Program-made: the position numbers and the translations under genes | Part shown: piece by piece, positions 54,025-63,405 of the stretch | Layout of the letters: the number at the start of each line of letters is the position of its first letter | Position numbering within the stretch: the stretch's first letter is position 1 | The notes under the pieces: generated by a model | What the model was told of the DNA's origin: nothing | Database searches by the model: none | Seen by the model: only the letters and a program-made list of their open reading frames with translations | Origin: Flavobacteriales bacterium | Lineage (GTDB): Bacteria; Bacteroidota; Bacteroidia; Flavobacteriales; JABDKJ01 | Reading direction: 5' to 3' | NCBI GenBank assembly: GCA_013002285.1 | Contig: JABDKJ010000078.1 | Coordinates: forward strand, 133,131-197,130 | DNA: 64,000 bases

Positions 54025-54417
54025 TTACTTTGGTTTTGTCGCCAGTGCGATCTTCCAATTATTCTTTTTTGCGATATCCAACACTTCTACCGTTGTGCCG
54101 GTGGGCGTATTCTTATCTGCGTGCAGCATAATACTCTTTTCTTCTTTTACACTCAATGCGCTTCTAAGTTCATTTTCCAGGTTGCTCATAGGCACTATTT
54201 TTTTACCTACAGAAGTAGTTCCATCTGCAAATAAGGTAAGAGAAACAGAACGCGCTTCTTTGGATATGTTGCTGCTATTTGGAAGGTCAACTGGCAAAGA
54301 TGGAGGCGTAACCATAGTTGATAGTATAATGAAAAAGATCAACAACAGGAATACCAAGTCCGTCATAGAAGACATATTGAAAGCAGGGCTAACTTTATTT
54401 CTTGAGCTAAGTGACAT
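54025..54417 (-). CDS. exbD: ExbD/TolR family biopolymer transport protein
   Basis: A 130-residue ExbD protein. The N-terminal transmembrane helix contains the functional Asp (MSSMTDLVFLLLIFFIILST), and the periplasmic domain (RSVSLTLFADGTTSVGKKIV, LHADKNTPTGTTVEVLDIAK) is typical. It lies between exbB (six bases upstream) and the tonB-type gene. Confidence 0.93.
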   Translation of the reverse strand: MSLSSRNKVSPAFNMSSMTDLVFLLLIFFIILSTMVTPPSLPVDLPNSSNISKEARSVSLTLFADGTTSVGKKIVPMSNLENELRSALSVKEEKSIMLHADKNTPTGTTVEVLDIAKKNNWKIALATKPK

Positions 54418-54423
54418 ACTATT

Positions 54424-55134
54424 CTATTTACCTGGTTCGTGTAATAGGTCCAAAAAGTCTATTGATGCAGATTCCATGTTATGGATTATCTTTTCTACTC
54501 TTGCAACTATAAAATTATAGCATATATACGCTATGATCCCCACAACCAAGCCAGCCACAGTAGTGATCATAGCTTGCATTATTCCTCCTGATAGTTGATC
54601 TACCTCTACTCCATTAACGCTTTCTTTCATCTTTTGGAATACTGCGATCATCCCGATCACGGTTCCCAAGAAACCTATCATTGGCGCAGCTCCGGCCACC
54701 GTAGCTAAAGAAGAAAGGTTCCTTTCCAATCTTTGGATCTCCAACTTGCCGACATTTTCAATGGCCGTAGAAATGTCTTTTATTGGTTTACCTATCCTAG
54801 ATATACCCTTGTCGATCATTCTGGCTTGCGGATTGTTCACTTGTGAACAGAGGTTTTTTGCAGAATCCAGTTTGCCTTCATGGATATAGTCCTTGATCTT
54901 ATTCATAAAATTCTTGTCTGTTTTGCTTGCTTTGCCAATTGCTAACAGGCGTTCAAAAAAGATGAAGAGTGCGAAAAGGAACATTAATGCCAATGGCAAC
55001 ATTATGTACCATCCTCCTTGCATGGCCAGATCAAGGATAGATTCGTCCTGCGCTGTATGCATTACCCCATCAGAAGTGATCACAGTATCTCCCGGATTCA
55101 CAATGCCAGATTGTAATAGTATTCCAAATTTCAT
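54424..55134 (-). CDS. exbB: ExbB/TolQ/MotA family proton channel
   Basis: A 236-residue ExbB protein with three transmembrane helices: GGWYIMLPLALMFLFALFIF (about 40-60), VAGAAPMIGFLGTVIGMIAV (about 145-165), and MQAMITTVAGLVVGIIAYIC (about 185-205). The conserved TVAGAAPMIGFLGTVIGM motif and ERLLAIGKA region are intact. First gene of the exbB-exbD-tonB operon that energises TonB-dependent receptors. Confidence 0.94.
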   Translation of the reverse strand: MKFGILLQSGIVNPGDTVITSDGVMHTAQDESILDLAMQGGWYIMLPLALMFLFALFIFFERLLAIGKASKTDKNFMNKIKDYIHEGKLDSAKNLCSQVNNPQARMIDKGISRIGKPIKDISTAIENVGKLEIQRLERNLSSLATVAGAAPMIGFLGTVIGMIAVFQKMKESVNGVEVDQLSGGIMQAMITTVAGLVVGIIAYICYNFIVARVEKIIHNMESASIDFLDLLHEPGK

Positions 55135-55270
55135 TTTTTGCGTATTGGGTCATTCGAGAATGACTTCGTTCTTAATTGTAAATTCAAATAAAGTGCCACG
55201 AAATTTATAAGGAAATTTAAAACGTGATAAAAGACTGGAAATTGTTTTTAAACAGTAGCTATTGTGAAGC

Positions 55271-56758
55271 TTATAAAAAGAATCTCACGCCAAGATAACC
55301 GATGCTCCCCAAGACGATCGTATATGGTATCGCCATCTTTACCATTTTCACATAAGAAAGATTAATAACTGGTGCCAATGAAGAGGTCAATAAAAATAGG
55401 AATGCAGCTTGTCCGTTTGGTGTAGCAACACTCGGAAGGTTGGTTCCTGTATTGATAGCGATCGCCAATTTCTCGAATTGTGGAAGATCTATCAATCCGG
55501 CATCGTAAGCACTTTTTACTTCTCCAATATAAACAGTTGCAACAAATACATTATCACTGATCATGGATAGAACTCCATTAGCGAGATAGAAAACGGTAGG
55601 CTGTGTTGACGGATCTAAGCTAAGTGCCCAGTTAATGATAGGTGAGAACAAATGCTGGTCGTGGATCATAGCAACGATCACAAAAAAGACCACCAATAAG
55701 CCGGTAAAAGGCAATGCCTCTTCAAAAGCATGCCCTAGTTGATGCTCATCGATCATTCCCATGAATGCCGTTTGAACAATGATGAGACCAAGTCCAATAA
55801 ACCCTACTGGTGCAAGGTGAAGCGCCAAACCAACTATTAGAAGTACTGCAGAAATTGCCTGAACCCATAGACCATATATCTGAGCCTTACTTCTTTTAGC
55901 ATCTTCTTCTTCTGTATAATTTTCTATGATCTTTCTGGCAACTTCAGGCATTTTCGCCCCATATCCAAACCATCCTGTCCATTCTAGGACAGCAGTAGCC
56001 AATACCCCAAAGAATAGGACAGGCAATGTCACGGGAGCCATTCTCATGAAAAAACCGATGAAGCCCCAATTGGCTTCTTCTCCTCCCATTACTTCGCCAA
56101 TAAGAAGGTTTTGTGGTTCTCCCACCAAGGTACACACACCACCAAGAGCAGTACCAACTACACCATGCATGATCAGACTTCTTAGGAAACTCCTGAACTG
56201 TTCTAAGTTATCTCCACTAAGTTCATCCCTGTCAAGTGTTCCATCTTTGTCATAATCTGCATTACTCGAGTGTATCTTGTGATAGACACCGTAAAAACCT
56301 ACAGCAACGCTTATAAGCACCGCTGTTACGGTCAAAGCATCTAGAAATGCCGAAAGGACCGCAGCGATCACAGTAAAGAGCAAGGAAAGAACAACCTTAG
56401 ACTTGATGCGTATGAAGGCCTTTGAAAAAATGTACATCAACAATGGTTTCATGAAATAGATACCTGCCACCATAAAGACCAATAAAAGGATCACCTGTAA
56501 GTTATGCTCTACTTCGTAATATGCGTTTTCTGGTGTGGTAAGGCCTAGGATAAGGGCCTCTATGGCTAATAATCCACCTGTTAAAAGGGGGTAGCACTTT
56601 AGAGCCATGGCCAATGTAAAAATGAATTCTCCGATGAACACCCAAGCGCAGATCACAGGACTTATAAAATAGATCGGAATATTAATGATCAAGAAAAAGA
56701 TCATTAGAGATTTATACCATCTAGGACTATGGCCTAAAAAATACTTGAAAATGTTCAT
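55271..56758 (-). CDS. nhaB: NhaB-type Na+/H+ antiporter with an EF-hand-like loop
   Basis: A 495-residue polytopic membrane protein of the NhaB family, with [41 protein letters not shown] and [24 protein letters not shown] as family signatures. About twelve helices are expected. A cytoplasmic loop at residues 168-179 reads [12 protein letters not shown], a complete 12-residue EF-hand calcium loop, followed by the usual [12 protein letters not shown]. NhaB exchanges sodium for protons. A calcium-sensing role for the loop is inferred. The gene has no close partner. Confidence 0.93.
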   Translation of the reverse strand: MNIFKYFLGHSPRWYKSLMIFFLIINIPIYFISPVICAWVFIGEFIFTLAMALKCYPLLTGGLLAIEALILGLTTPENAYYEVEHNLQVILLLVFMVAGIYFMKPLLMYIFSKAFIRIKSKVVLSLLFTVIAAVLSAFLDALTVTAVLISVAVGFYGVYHKIHSSNADYDKDGTLDRDELSGDNLEQFRSFLRSLIMHGVVGTALGGVCTLVGEPQNLLIGEVMGGEEANWGFIGFFMRMAPVTLPVLFFGVLATAVLEWTGWFGYGAKMPEVARKIIENYTEEEDAKRSKAQIYGLWVQAISAVLLIVGLALHLAPVGFIGLGLIIVQTAFMGMIDEHQLGHAFEEALPFTGLLVVFFVIVAMIHDQHLFSPIINWALSLDPSTQPTVFYLANGVLSMISDNVFVATVYIGEVKSAYDAGLIDLPQFEKLAIAINTGTNLPSVATPNGQAAFLFLLTSSLAPVINLSYVKMVKMAIPYTIVLGSIGYLGVRFFL

Positions 56759-56846
56759 TTCTTGTTATTCCGTTAAAAAAATCGCCCAAAAATAACAAAA
56801 GGAAAGGCCGAAGCAAATGAAGATCGCTTTTACAGTTAACAGAGTT

Positions 56847-57896
56847 CTATGGATTGTGGATAACTCCGCTACAATGGTCTTTATTTGCCCCTGTCACGGA
56901 ACTCAATACATTGACCTCATTTCTAATTCTTAAAACACCCAAAAAGGCAAAGATCATAGCTTCTTTGAAATCAATTATTGTCGGATCAGGAATAACAATA
57001 GTACCTGTGGTTTTGTTATCCAGTTTTTCAATAAGGAATTTGTTATAAGATCCCCCTCCGGTCAGCAGAATTTTGCCACTTCCATTCCTATTAATACTAT
57101 TTGAAACCTGATGAGCAATATGTTCAGTGCACGTAGCCAATTTTTCGGGAATAGAAGCTTTACTTTTTTCCAATAGGGATAGAATATTTTCCAAATACCA
57201 CTCCCTACCCAAGGACTTTGGGAAGGGAAGTGAATAATATTCAAGAGCATTGAGTTCTTTAAGTAAAGAGCTATCGATATCACCATATCTTGCTATTTCT
57301 CCATCCTTATCATAAGGGAGGTCGATCTTTAAACTTAACTCATTAAGCATCATGTTGCAGGGGCAAATATCATAAGCCACGCGTTTTCCATTATTGAATG
57401 AGATATTTGCAAATCCCCCTAAGTTCAAACATTGATCATATTCCGAGAATAATAACTCGTCACCTAATGGCACCAAAGGTGCTCCTTGACCACCCAATTT
57501 TAGATCTTTGGAACGAAAGTCATTGATCGTAGTGGTTCGTATGTGGCTTGCAATGACTCCGCCACTGCCAATTTGAAGCGTATAGCCTTTTTCTGGTTGA
57601 TGATGTACAGTGTGACCATGAGAACTAACAATATCCGGTATCAAATGATTTGTATCGCAAAAATCGGTAATGAGATCTGCATAATAAGATCCCAGGTCTT
57701 TGTTTATTACTTCCAGATGTTCCTTATTGACAAAAGAGATATTCCTCAATATTTCAAGCCAGTGGTCAGAATATGGATAAGTCTTGGTTGCAAGGATCTC
57801 ATAGCTCCAATCATCCTCTTTCTTGAATGTGCAGAAGGCCAAGTCCACCCCGTCCAACGATGTTCCCGACATCAGGCCTATTACTTTGTATTCCAT
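56847..57896 (-). CDS. anmK: Anhydro-N-acetylmuramic acid kinase
   Basis: A 349-residue sugar kinase of the ASKHA fold that recycles peptidoglycan anhydroMurNAc. It starts with the ATP-binding loop IGLMSGTSLDGVDLAFC, then VSSHGHTVHHQPEKGYTLQI, INDFRSKDLKLGGQGAPLVP, NLGGFANISF, and the C-terminal ILLTGGGSYNKFLIEKL. All conserved regions are present. It is divergent from the acyl-CoA dehydrogenase gene. Confidence 0.95.
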   Translation of the reverse strand: MEYKVIGLMSGTSLDGVDLAFCTFKKEDDWSYEILATKTYPYSDHWLEILRNISFVNKEHLEVINKDLGSYYADLITDFCDTNHLIPDIVSSHGHTVHHQPEKGYTLQIGSGGVIASHIRTTTINDFRSKDLKLGGQGAPLVPLGDELLFSEYDQCLNLGGFANISFNNGKRVAYDICPCNMMLNELSLKIDLPYDKDGEIARYGDIDSSLLKELNALEYYSLPFPKSLGREWYLENILSLLEKSKASIPEKLATCTEHIAHQVSNSINRNGSGKILLTGGGSYNKFLIEKLDNKTTGTIVIPDPTIIDFKEAMIFAFLGVLRIRNEVNVLSSVTGANKDHCSGVIHNP

Positions 57897-57945
57897 TGAT
57901 ATTAATTCTTAGAATATTTCACTTTTAATTGATTGATATTAGAAC

Positions 57946-57953
57946 TATTTTTG
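57946..57953 (+). promoter_or_regulatory. Candidate -7 box for the acyl-CoA dehydrogenase gene
   Basis: TATTTTTG, an exact TAnnTTTG, lies 32 bases before ATG 57986. A TTTT and TTG are present 14-20 bases further upstream. Confidence 0.45.
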
Positions 57954-57985
57954 GCTGCGGTCACCAAAAGTAAAAGATCTTTTTT

Positions 57986-59128
57986 ATGGACATAAAACTC
58001 ACAGAAGAACAAATAGCCGTTAGGGATGCAGCTCGGGACTTTGCTCAGAATGTTTTAAAACCTGGAGTCATTGATAGAGACGAGAAACAGGAGTTTCCTG
58101 TTCAAGAGATAATGCAAATGGGAGAGCTCGGATTTTTAGGAATGATGGTTGATCCAAAGTATGGAGGTGGAGGAATGGATAGCGTCTCTTATGTCTTGGC
58201 GATGGAAGAGATATCAAAAATAGACGCGTCATCCTCGGTAGTTATGTCTGTTAATAATTCTTTGGTCTGCTGGGGTATCGAGGCTTATGGTAGTGAAGAA
58301 CAAAAACAAAAATATTTACCTGAACTCGCTACAGGTAAAAAGATCGGAGCTTTTTGTTTAAGTGAGCCCGAAGCCGGTTCTGATGCAACGTCTCAACGCA
58401 CTACTGCCATCGATAAAGGAGACCATTACTTAGTGAATGGGACCAAGAACTGGATAACGAATGGAGGATCGGCATCAGTTTATCTTGTAATCGCGCAAAC
58501 GGATGCAGATAAAGGCCACAGGGGCATAAATTGCTTGATCCTGGAAAGAGGAATGAAAGGTTTTGTAGTAGGTCCGAAAGAAAATAAACTCGGTATTCGT
58601 GCATCAGACACGCACACTCTCATGTTCCAAGATGTTAAGGTACCGAAGGAAAATAGAATAGGTGAAGATGGGTTTGGATTTAAATTCGCAATGAAAACTT
58701 TGGCTGGCGGGAGAATTGGGATAGCTGCACAAGCTTTGGGGATTGCCTCTGGAGCTTATGAACTAGCTATGGCTTATGCTAAAGAGCGAAAAGCCTTCGG
58801 AAAAGAAATATCAAAACATCAAGCCATTTCTTTTAAGTTAGCCGACATGGCCACTGAGATCGAGGCGTCCCGACTTTTGTGCTTAAAAGCTGCTTATCTA
58901 AAAGATAGCGGACAAGACTATAGCCTAGCAAGTTCTATGGCGAAACTTTTTGCATCAAGGGTAGCAATGGAAACAGCTGTTGAAGCCGTTCAGGTTCATG
59001 GTGGATATGGTTTTGTTAAAGAATACCATGTAGAAAGATTGATGAGGGATGCGAAGATCACTCAGATCTATGAAGGAACATCGGAGATCCAAAAAATGGT
59101 GATCTCCAGAAGCATTTTAAGAGATTAA
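57986..59128 (+). CDS. Acyl-CoA dehydrogenase (short-chain/butyryl type)
   Basis: A 380-residue FAD-dependent acyl-CoA dehydrogenase. Hallmarks are IGAFCLSEPEAGSDATSQRTT, NGTKNWITNGGSASVYLVIA, LGIRASDTHTLMFQDVKVP, and the C-terminal QVHGGYGFVKEYHVERLMRD with catalytic Glu in IYEGTSEIQKMVISR. The residues match the bcd-like/short-chain branch. It is convergent with murF and their stop codons overlap by four bases. Confidence 0.94.
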   Translation: MDIKLTEEQIAVRDAARDFAQNVLKPGVIDRDEKQEFPVQEIMQMGELGFLGMMVDPKYGGGGMDSVSYVLAMEEISKIDASSSVVMSVNNSLVCWGIEAYGSEEQKQKYLPELATGKKIGAFCLSEPEAGSDATSQRTTAIDKGDHYLVNGTKNWITNGGSASVYLVIAQTDADKGHRGINCLILERGMKGFVVGPKENKLGIRASDTHTLMFQDVKVPKENRIGEDGFGFKFAMKTLAGGRIGIAAQALGIASGAYELAMAYAKERKAFGKEISKHQAISFKLADMATEIEASRLLCLKAAYLKDSGQDYSLASSMAKLFASRVAMETAVEAVQVHGGYGFVKEYHVERLMRDAKITQIYEGTSEIQKMVISRSILRD

Positions 59129-60402
59129 AGAACCCCTTTAAGTTTTTCCAATTTAATTCCTCGTGAACCCTTGATCAAGATAGTTCGGCCTTTCATGTCT
59201 TCCAATACCTTGCTAGAGATCAATTCCTCTACATTGCTATAAGGTGTTTCAACCAACTCTGATGCGGCAAAATGATCTCCAACGAATACTCCTTCCATAT
59301 CATTTTCCCTGGTCCATACAATGATGCTGTCATGCTCACTCGCGCTATCATTTCCCAATTCGAGCATATCTCCTAAGATGACAAACTTGCTTTCTCCCTT
59401 AGCGGCTTTAAAGTTTTCTAGTGCAGCCATCATGCTAGATGGGTTTGCATTGTATGCGTCCAAGATAACGGTGTTCCTTTCCGTCTTTAAGACTTGAGAC
59501 CGGTTGTTAGAGGGAACAAATTCCTCAATGCCATTTTTTATATCGGAAGGGTCGATCTTTAAGTAATGGCCAGTGGCAATTGCTGCCATGATATTTGAAA
59601 AGTTGTAATTCCCAAATAGTTGGGTCTTGATCATATCCATATCAGGATAAAATACTCTTAGTTCCAAAAGGTCTTGATCATTGATAACTTCACCATTTAC
59701 TTTTGCGCTTTCATTCTTGCCATAAAGAATTCGGTCTATGCTTTCTGTTTTGTTCATTAATACAGGATCATCTGCATTCACGAAAAGCACTCCTTTGTTT
59801 TTGATCAAATAGTCAAACAATTCCATTTTGGCTTGGATTATATTTTCAAAGCCACCGAATTCACCAATATGGGCCTTTCCAATGTTTGTGATTAAGCCTA
59901 ACTCAGGTTCTGCGATCTCGCATAGGACTCTGATCTCTCCCACATGATTTGCTCCCATTTCAATAATGGCCACTTCGTGTTCTTCTCTTAATTTCAATAA
60001 AGTAAGAGGGACGCCAATGTGATTGTTCAAATTGCCTTCAGTTGCAAGAGTATTGAACTTCTTACTGAAAACCGAGTACATTAATTCTTTGGTAGTTGTT
60101 TTTCCATTGCTTCCGGTAATACCAAAAATGGTAGCACCCATTTGTTTTCGATGAGTGTTTGCCAAAGCTTGAAGAGTCTCAAGTACGTTATCTACAAGAA
60201 TGTATTTATCGCCTTGAACATATTCTGCTTCATCTATAATGGCATAAATACAACCTGCTTCTATAGCATTAGCAGCAAATTCATTTCCATTGAATGAAGG
60301 TCCATTGAGGGCAAAGAAGACATTGCCGAATTCTATTTTTCTTGTGTCAGTGCAAACACCGGTGCTTTCTAAAAAGCGTTTATATATTTCAGAAATATTC
60401 AA
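59125..60402 (-). CDS. murF: UDP-N-acetylmuramoyl-tripeptide--D-alanyl-D-alanine ligase
   Basis: A 425-residue Mur ligase that completes the peptidoglycan stem peptide. Key sites: GVCTDTRKIEFGNVFFAL, the ATP-binding GITGSNGKTTTKELMYSVF, TEGNLNNHIGVPLTLLKL, IIEMGANHVGEIRVLCEIA, LITNIGKAHIGEFGG, LDAYNANPSSMMAALENF and KGSRGIKLEKL. The start codon is TTG. A hairpin terminator lies between it and gldJ, so it is transcribed separately although gldJ-murF adjacency is common in flavobacteria. Confidence 0.95.
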   Translation of the reverse strand: MNISEIYKRFLESTGVCTDTRKIEFGNVFFALNGPSFNGNEFAANAIEAGCIYAIIDEAEYVQGDKYILVDNVLETLQALANTHRKQMGATIFGITGSNGKTTTKELMYSVFSKKFNTLATEGNLNNHIGVPLTLLKLREEHEVAIIEMGANHVGEIRVLCEIAEPELGLITNIGKAHIGEFGGFENIIQAKMELFDYLIKNKGVLFVNADDPVLMNKTESIDRILYGKNESAKVNGEVINDQDLLELRVFYPDMDMIKTQLFGNYNFSNIMAAIATGHYLKIDPSDIKNGIEEFVPSNNRSQVLKTERNTVILDAYNANPSSMMAALENFKAAKGESKFVILGDMLELGNDSASEHDSIIVWTRENDMEGVFVGDHFAASELVETPYSNVEELISSKVLEDMKGRTILIKGSRGIKLEKLKGVL

Positions 60403-60414
60403 GTTCTAAAATTA

Positions 60415-60444
60415 AAAAACCCTGCAAAGTGATGCTTTGCAGGG
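60415..60444 (-). terminator. Intrinsic terminator downstream of gldJ
   Basis: Stem CCCTGCAAAG / CTTTGCAGGG with a 5-base loop; read on the minus strand it is followed by a T-run, so it ends the porP/sprF-gldJ transcript before murF. Confidence 0.88.
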
Positions 60445-60468
60445 TCAAATTCTTTCTAAGGAAACGAT

Positions 60469-62205
60469 CTAAAAATCAGTGATACCTACAGGACTGCCGA
60501 CTCTGTCCATAGCACATCTGAACCCGATGGTTGCTCTAGCCTGTCTTTCATCTAAAAATCGTCTTGTTCCAGGGATCGTAAAGTAAATACGATCTCTCCA
60601 AGATCCACCTTTAAATACTCTAGCTCTATCATTGATCAAGGTTGTATTTCCCCAATCATACATAGAGTTGCTTTCTTCATTCGCATATCCAATGGTAGAT
60701 TCTTTGTCACCATCTCTATATCCAATGTAGTCAGACTCCCTGTAGTTCCTTCTGTCAATGTTCTCTTCAGTTGTAACTTCTCTGTATTTAAGCTCTCCTG
60801 GAGTGTTTTCAATATAACTTGAATATCCTATTAAAAGATCTGCCGAGATCTCTACATCCGTTGATTTTATCTGGTCAATAGATTCTTGCATTTTAGCATT
60901 TGCTGCATCATACTTTCTATTGTTGTCGTCTTCTTTTGCACCGTCAGCCTTGGTCATCAAAGCATCTATAAGGTTCAATTCTTCGGTTGTGGCTCTGCCC
61001 TCCATGTCCTTAGAGAATTTTTTCAAGAAAGAGATCACTCCATCAACATCGTAAACTACTTCTGTTTCTTTGTCAGTTATACCACCTTCGCTATTTCTAA
61101 CCTTGGTTTTGTATACATTTCCACGGAAAGGTCTGAATTCGTCCATGTCTTCATAGGTCAGTGGTCTGTATACATCCATCACCCATTCGCTTACATTTCC
61201 AGCCATATTATACAACCCGTAGTCGTTTGGAGGATATGAGTAAACTGGAGCCGTAACATCTGCATTATCATTTAGAGCACCCGCAACACCCATGTAATCT
61301 CCACGACCTCTAACAAAGTTTCCGTTGAACGAACCATAGAATTTATCTCTATTGTCATCATTTCTTACATAGTGTCCATTCCAAGGATAAAGCTTTCTAT
61401 TCCTTATAAGTTCTTGAAATGAATTACCTATTAGACCATAAGCAGCATATTCCCACTCGGCTTCAGTCGGGAGCCTATAGCGAGGCAATAATATCCCATC
61501 TTCCATTCTTACGTTCCTAAACTCTTTGTCAGGATTAAAATCTGGAATACCATCTATTTTCTTTCCACTTTCATATTGACCCGCATAATATGCGTCAGTC
61601 GTAAAATGATCGTCATTTGTTTGTTGAGGGAAATGCTCAAATAGACCTTCTCTTATTAAGATGATCTCATTAACTCTATCAGATCTCCAAGCACAGTAGT
61701 CATTGGCCTGCAACCAATTTACTCCTACTACGGGATAATCCCTATAGGCAGGGTGGCGCAAGTAATAATCTACATAAGGCTCGTTATAGGCCATCTTTGA
61801 TCTCCAAACCAATGTGTCCGGCAATGCTTTTGTATAAACCTCAGGATAATCTGCGCCATAAACTCTTCTCAACCAATAAAGATATTCCAGCCAATCAAAG
61901 TTCGTGATCTCAGTTTCATCTAAATAGAATGAAGAGACTGTGGCCTTTCTTGGGATATTGTTCCAATCGTAGTTAACGTCTACTTCTACTCTTCCCATGG
62001 TGAAAGTACCACCTTCAATAAGGATAAGTCCAGGACCAGTTTCTTGCTCTAAATAAGGAGCTTTTTCAAATCCACCGTTCCTGTAATCGTTATAGGCCCA
62101 CCCAGTGGAGCTTGAACGATCTTTTTGACATGAAGTAAGAATGAAAGCTAGGCCAAAAAAGAATGACCACTTAGCGATCGAGATCTCAGGTTTTTTAATG
62201 CTCAT
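60469..62205 (-). CDS. gldJ: Gliding motility lipoprotein GldJ
   Basis: A 578-residue lipoprotein. The signal peptide ends in a lipobox (FILTSC, Cys about residue 26). The formylglycine-generating-enzyme/SUMF1-like domain begins at LILIEGGTFTMGRVEVDV and continues with FYLDETEITNFDWLEYLYWL, GVNWLQANDYCAWRSDR, YRLPTEAEWEYAAYGL, YNMAGNVSEWVMDVYRP and RVFKGGSWRDRIYF. An insertion with a helical linker (about residues 385-475) splits the fold, as in GldJ. It is needed for gliding and for stability of the T9SS machine (SprA, GldK and others). Gene order PorP/SprF-gldJ is close (33 bases). Confidence 0.95.
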   Translation of the reverse strand: MSIKKPEISIAKWSFFFGLAFILTSCQKDRSSSTGWAYNDYRNGGFEKAPYLEQETGPGLILIEGGTFTMGRVEVDVNYDWNNIPRKATVSSFYLDETEITNFDWLEYLYWLRRVYGADYPEVYTKALPDTLVWRSKMAYNEPYVDYYLRHPAYRDYPVVGVNWLQANDYCAWRSDRVNEIILIREGLFEHFPQQTNDDHFTTDAYYAGQYESGKKIDGIPDFNPDKEFRNVRMEDGILLPRYRLPTEAEWEYAAYGLIGNSFQELIRNRKLYPWNGHYVRNDDNRDKFYGSFNGNFVRGRGDYMGVAGALNDNADVTAPVYSYPPNDYGLYNMAGNVSEWVMDVYRPLTYEDMDEFRPFRGNVYKTKVRNSEGGITDKETEVVYDVDGVISFLKKFSKDMEGRATTEELNLIDALMTKADGAKEDDNNRKYDAANAKMQESIDQIKSTDVEISADLLIGYSSYIENTPGELKYREVTTEENIDRRNYRESDYIGYRDGDKESTIGYANEESNSMYDWGNTTLINDRARVFKGGSWRDRIYFTIPGTRRFLDERQARATIGFRCAMDRVGSPVGITDF

Positions 62206-62238
62206 GTTAAATTATTTTACTTGTAGGTCTCTAAGGTT

Positions 62239-63213
62239 TTAAAATGAAGGACAGTTAACAGCCTTGAATTTAGGACGTTTTCGTTTACAATCGAATTGCA
62301 CGGCACATGATATTTCATGAGACCCTGCCGTTTGAGTTGTAAGCCTTGAAACAGTTAAGTCGTAACTGTATCCTATCTTCAATACTTCTGTCTGTAATCC
62401 TATTAACGCAATAAACGAGTCTTTGTTACGATACCATACACCCGCTACGATAGGCCCTTTGTTCACGTATAGGCCGATATTGATCTGTTCAAAGTCTGCC
62501 TGACGCTGATAGAGTATGTTTGGAGAGATAGAGGCTTCGCTATACGCACGCTTTTTTCCGTCTATGGGAAAAGTACCTCCAAAGTGTCCTGTAAATTTCA
62601 TTGGTAGTCTGGCTTTGCCAAAAACCAAGGATTCTCGGGGCTCATTAACGTGATGAACGGCCCCACCGAAGTAAAGTGCATCGCTAAAGACAAGGAATCC
62701 TGTTGAAATATCAAAGTTAGATACTTGCCCACCTCTCGGTTCTTCTTGAGTATCGTAGATAAAACCAAGTTTGTCATCTATCATGTCTCCAAAAGTCAAC
62801 TTATTCCAATCCAAAGACTTTCTAAAATAAGTACCCTGAATTCCCAAAGTCATGGACAATTTGTTGGTAATAGGCTTTTGCCAAGAATACATTCCAGAAA
62901 TAGACGTATTTTTCAAGGTGCCAGCTCCAGCTTCATCCTGGAACAATTGAACACCCAAACCACCAGAAATAGATTCTACATATTGATCATATGAAGCCGC
63001 ATAGGTTATAAAGGATCCCGTGAGCGCTGGCCACTGGTTTCTATAGTTCAAAACCATCCTTGGACATCGAGAAGACCCTGCAAACGCTGGATTCAAATAT
63101 AAAGGGTTAGCAAAGAACTGGGTAAACTCGGGATCTTGAGCTTTTAACTCATTGTCCGTCAAGGGAAACACTGCACTTGCTACGATCAACACTATAAATA
63201 ACTTCCTGAACAT
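62239..63213 (-). CDS. PorP/SprF family T9SS membrane protein
   Basis: A 324-residue outer-membrane beta-barrel protein of the PorP/SprF family. Signal peptide (about 1-24, FRKLFIVLIVASAVFPL), then the family start QDPEFTQFFANPLYLNPAFA, SSRCPRMVLNYRNQWPAL, GLGVQLFQDEAGAGTLKNT, LGIQGTYFRKSLDWNKLTFGD, AVHHVNEP and KIGYSYDLTVSRLTTQTAGSH. SprF-like proteins help deliver particular T9SS substrates such as SprB. The frame is open to 63315; ATG 63213 gives the signal peptide. It is transcribed toward gldJ and is divergent from porU. Confidence 0.92.
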   Translation of the reverse strand: MFRKLFIVLIVASAVFPLTDNELKAQDPEFTQFFANPLYLNPAFAGSSRCPRMVLNYRNQWPALTGSFITYAASYDQYVESISGGLGVQLFQDEAGAGTLKNTSISGMYSWQKPITNKLSMTLGIQGTYFRKSLDWNKLTFGDMIDDKLGFIYDTQEEPRGGQVSNFDISTGFLVFSDALYFGGAVHHVNEPRESLVFGKARLPMKFTGHFGGTFPIDGKKRAYSEASISPNILYQRQADFEQINIGLYVNKGPIVAGVWYRNKDSFIALIGLQTEVLKIGYSYDLTVSRLTTQTAGSHEISCAVQFDCKRKRPKFKAVNCPSF

Positions 63214-63371
63214 ATTCCTACTCAAATTAGTACATTGAATAATCGCCAATAATACGAAAATTTTCATTACAATGCTGCCAAGATCAACTGCTTGATGCAA
63301 TAAGAAAGAATGCATATCGTTACTACATTGCGACCAAAATGAAATACTTCAAAACCTTGATTTGCATATCT

Positions 63372-63379
63372 TAGTTTTG
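63372..63379 (+). promoter_or_regulatory. Candidate -7 box for porU
   Basis: TAGTTTTG, an exact TAnnTTTG, is 26 bases before ATG 63406. A TTTG lies eight bases further up and a TTG twelve bases up, both closer than the usual -33 spacing. Confidence 0.4.
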
Positions 63380-63405
63380 TATACGGTTTGAAGGAGACAA
63401 CTCAT

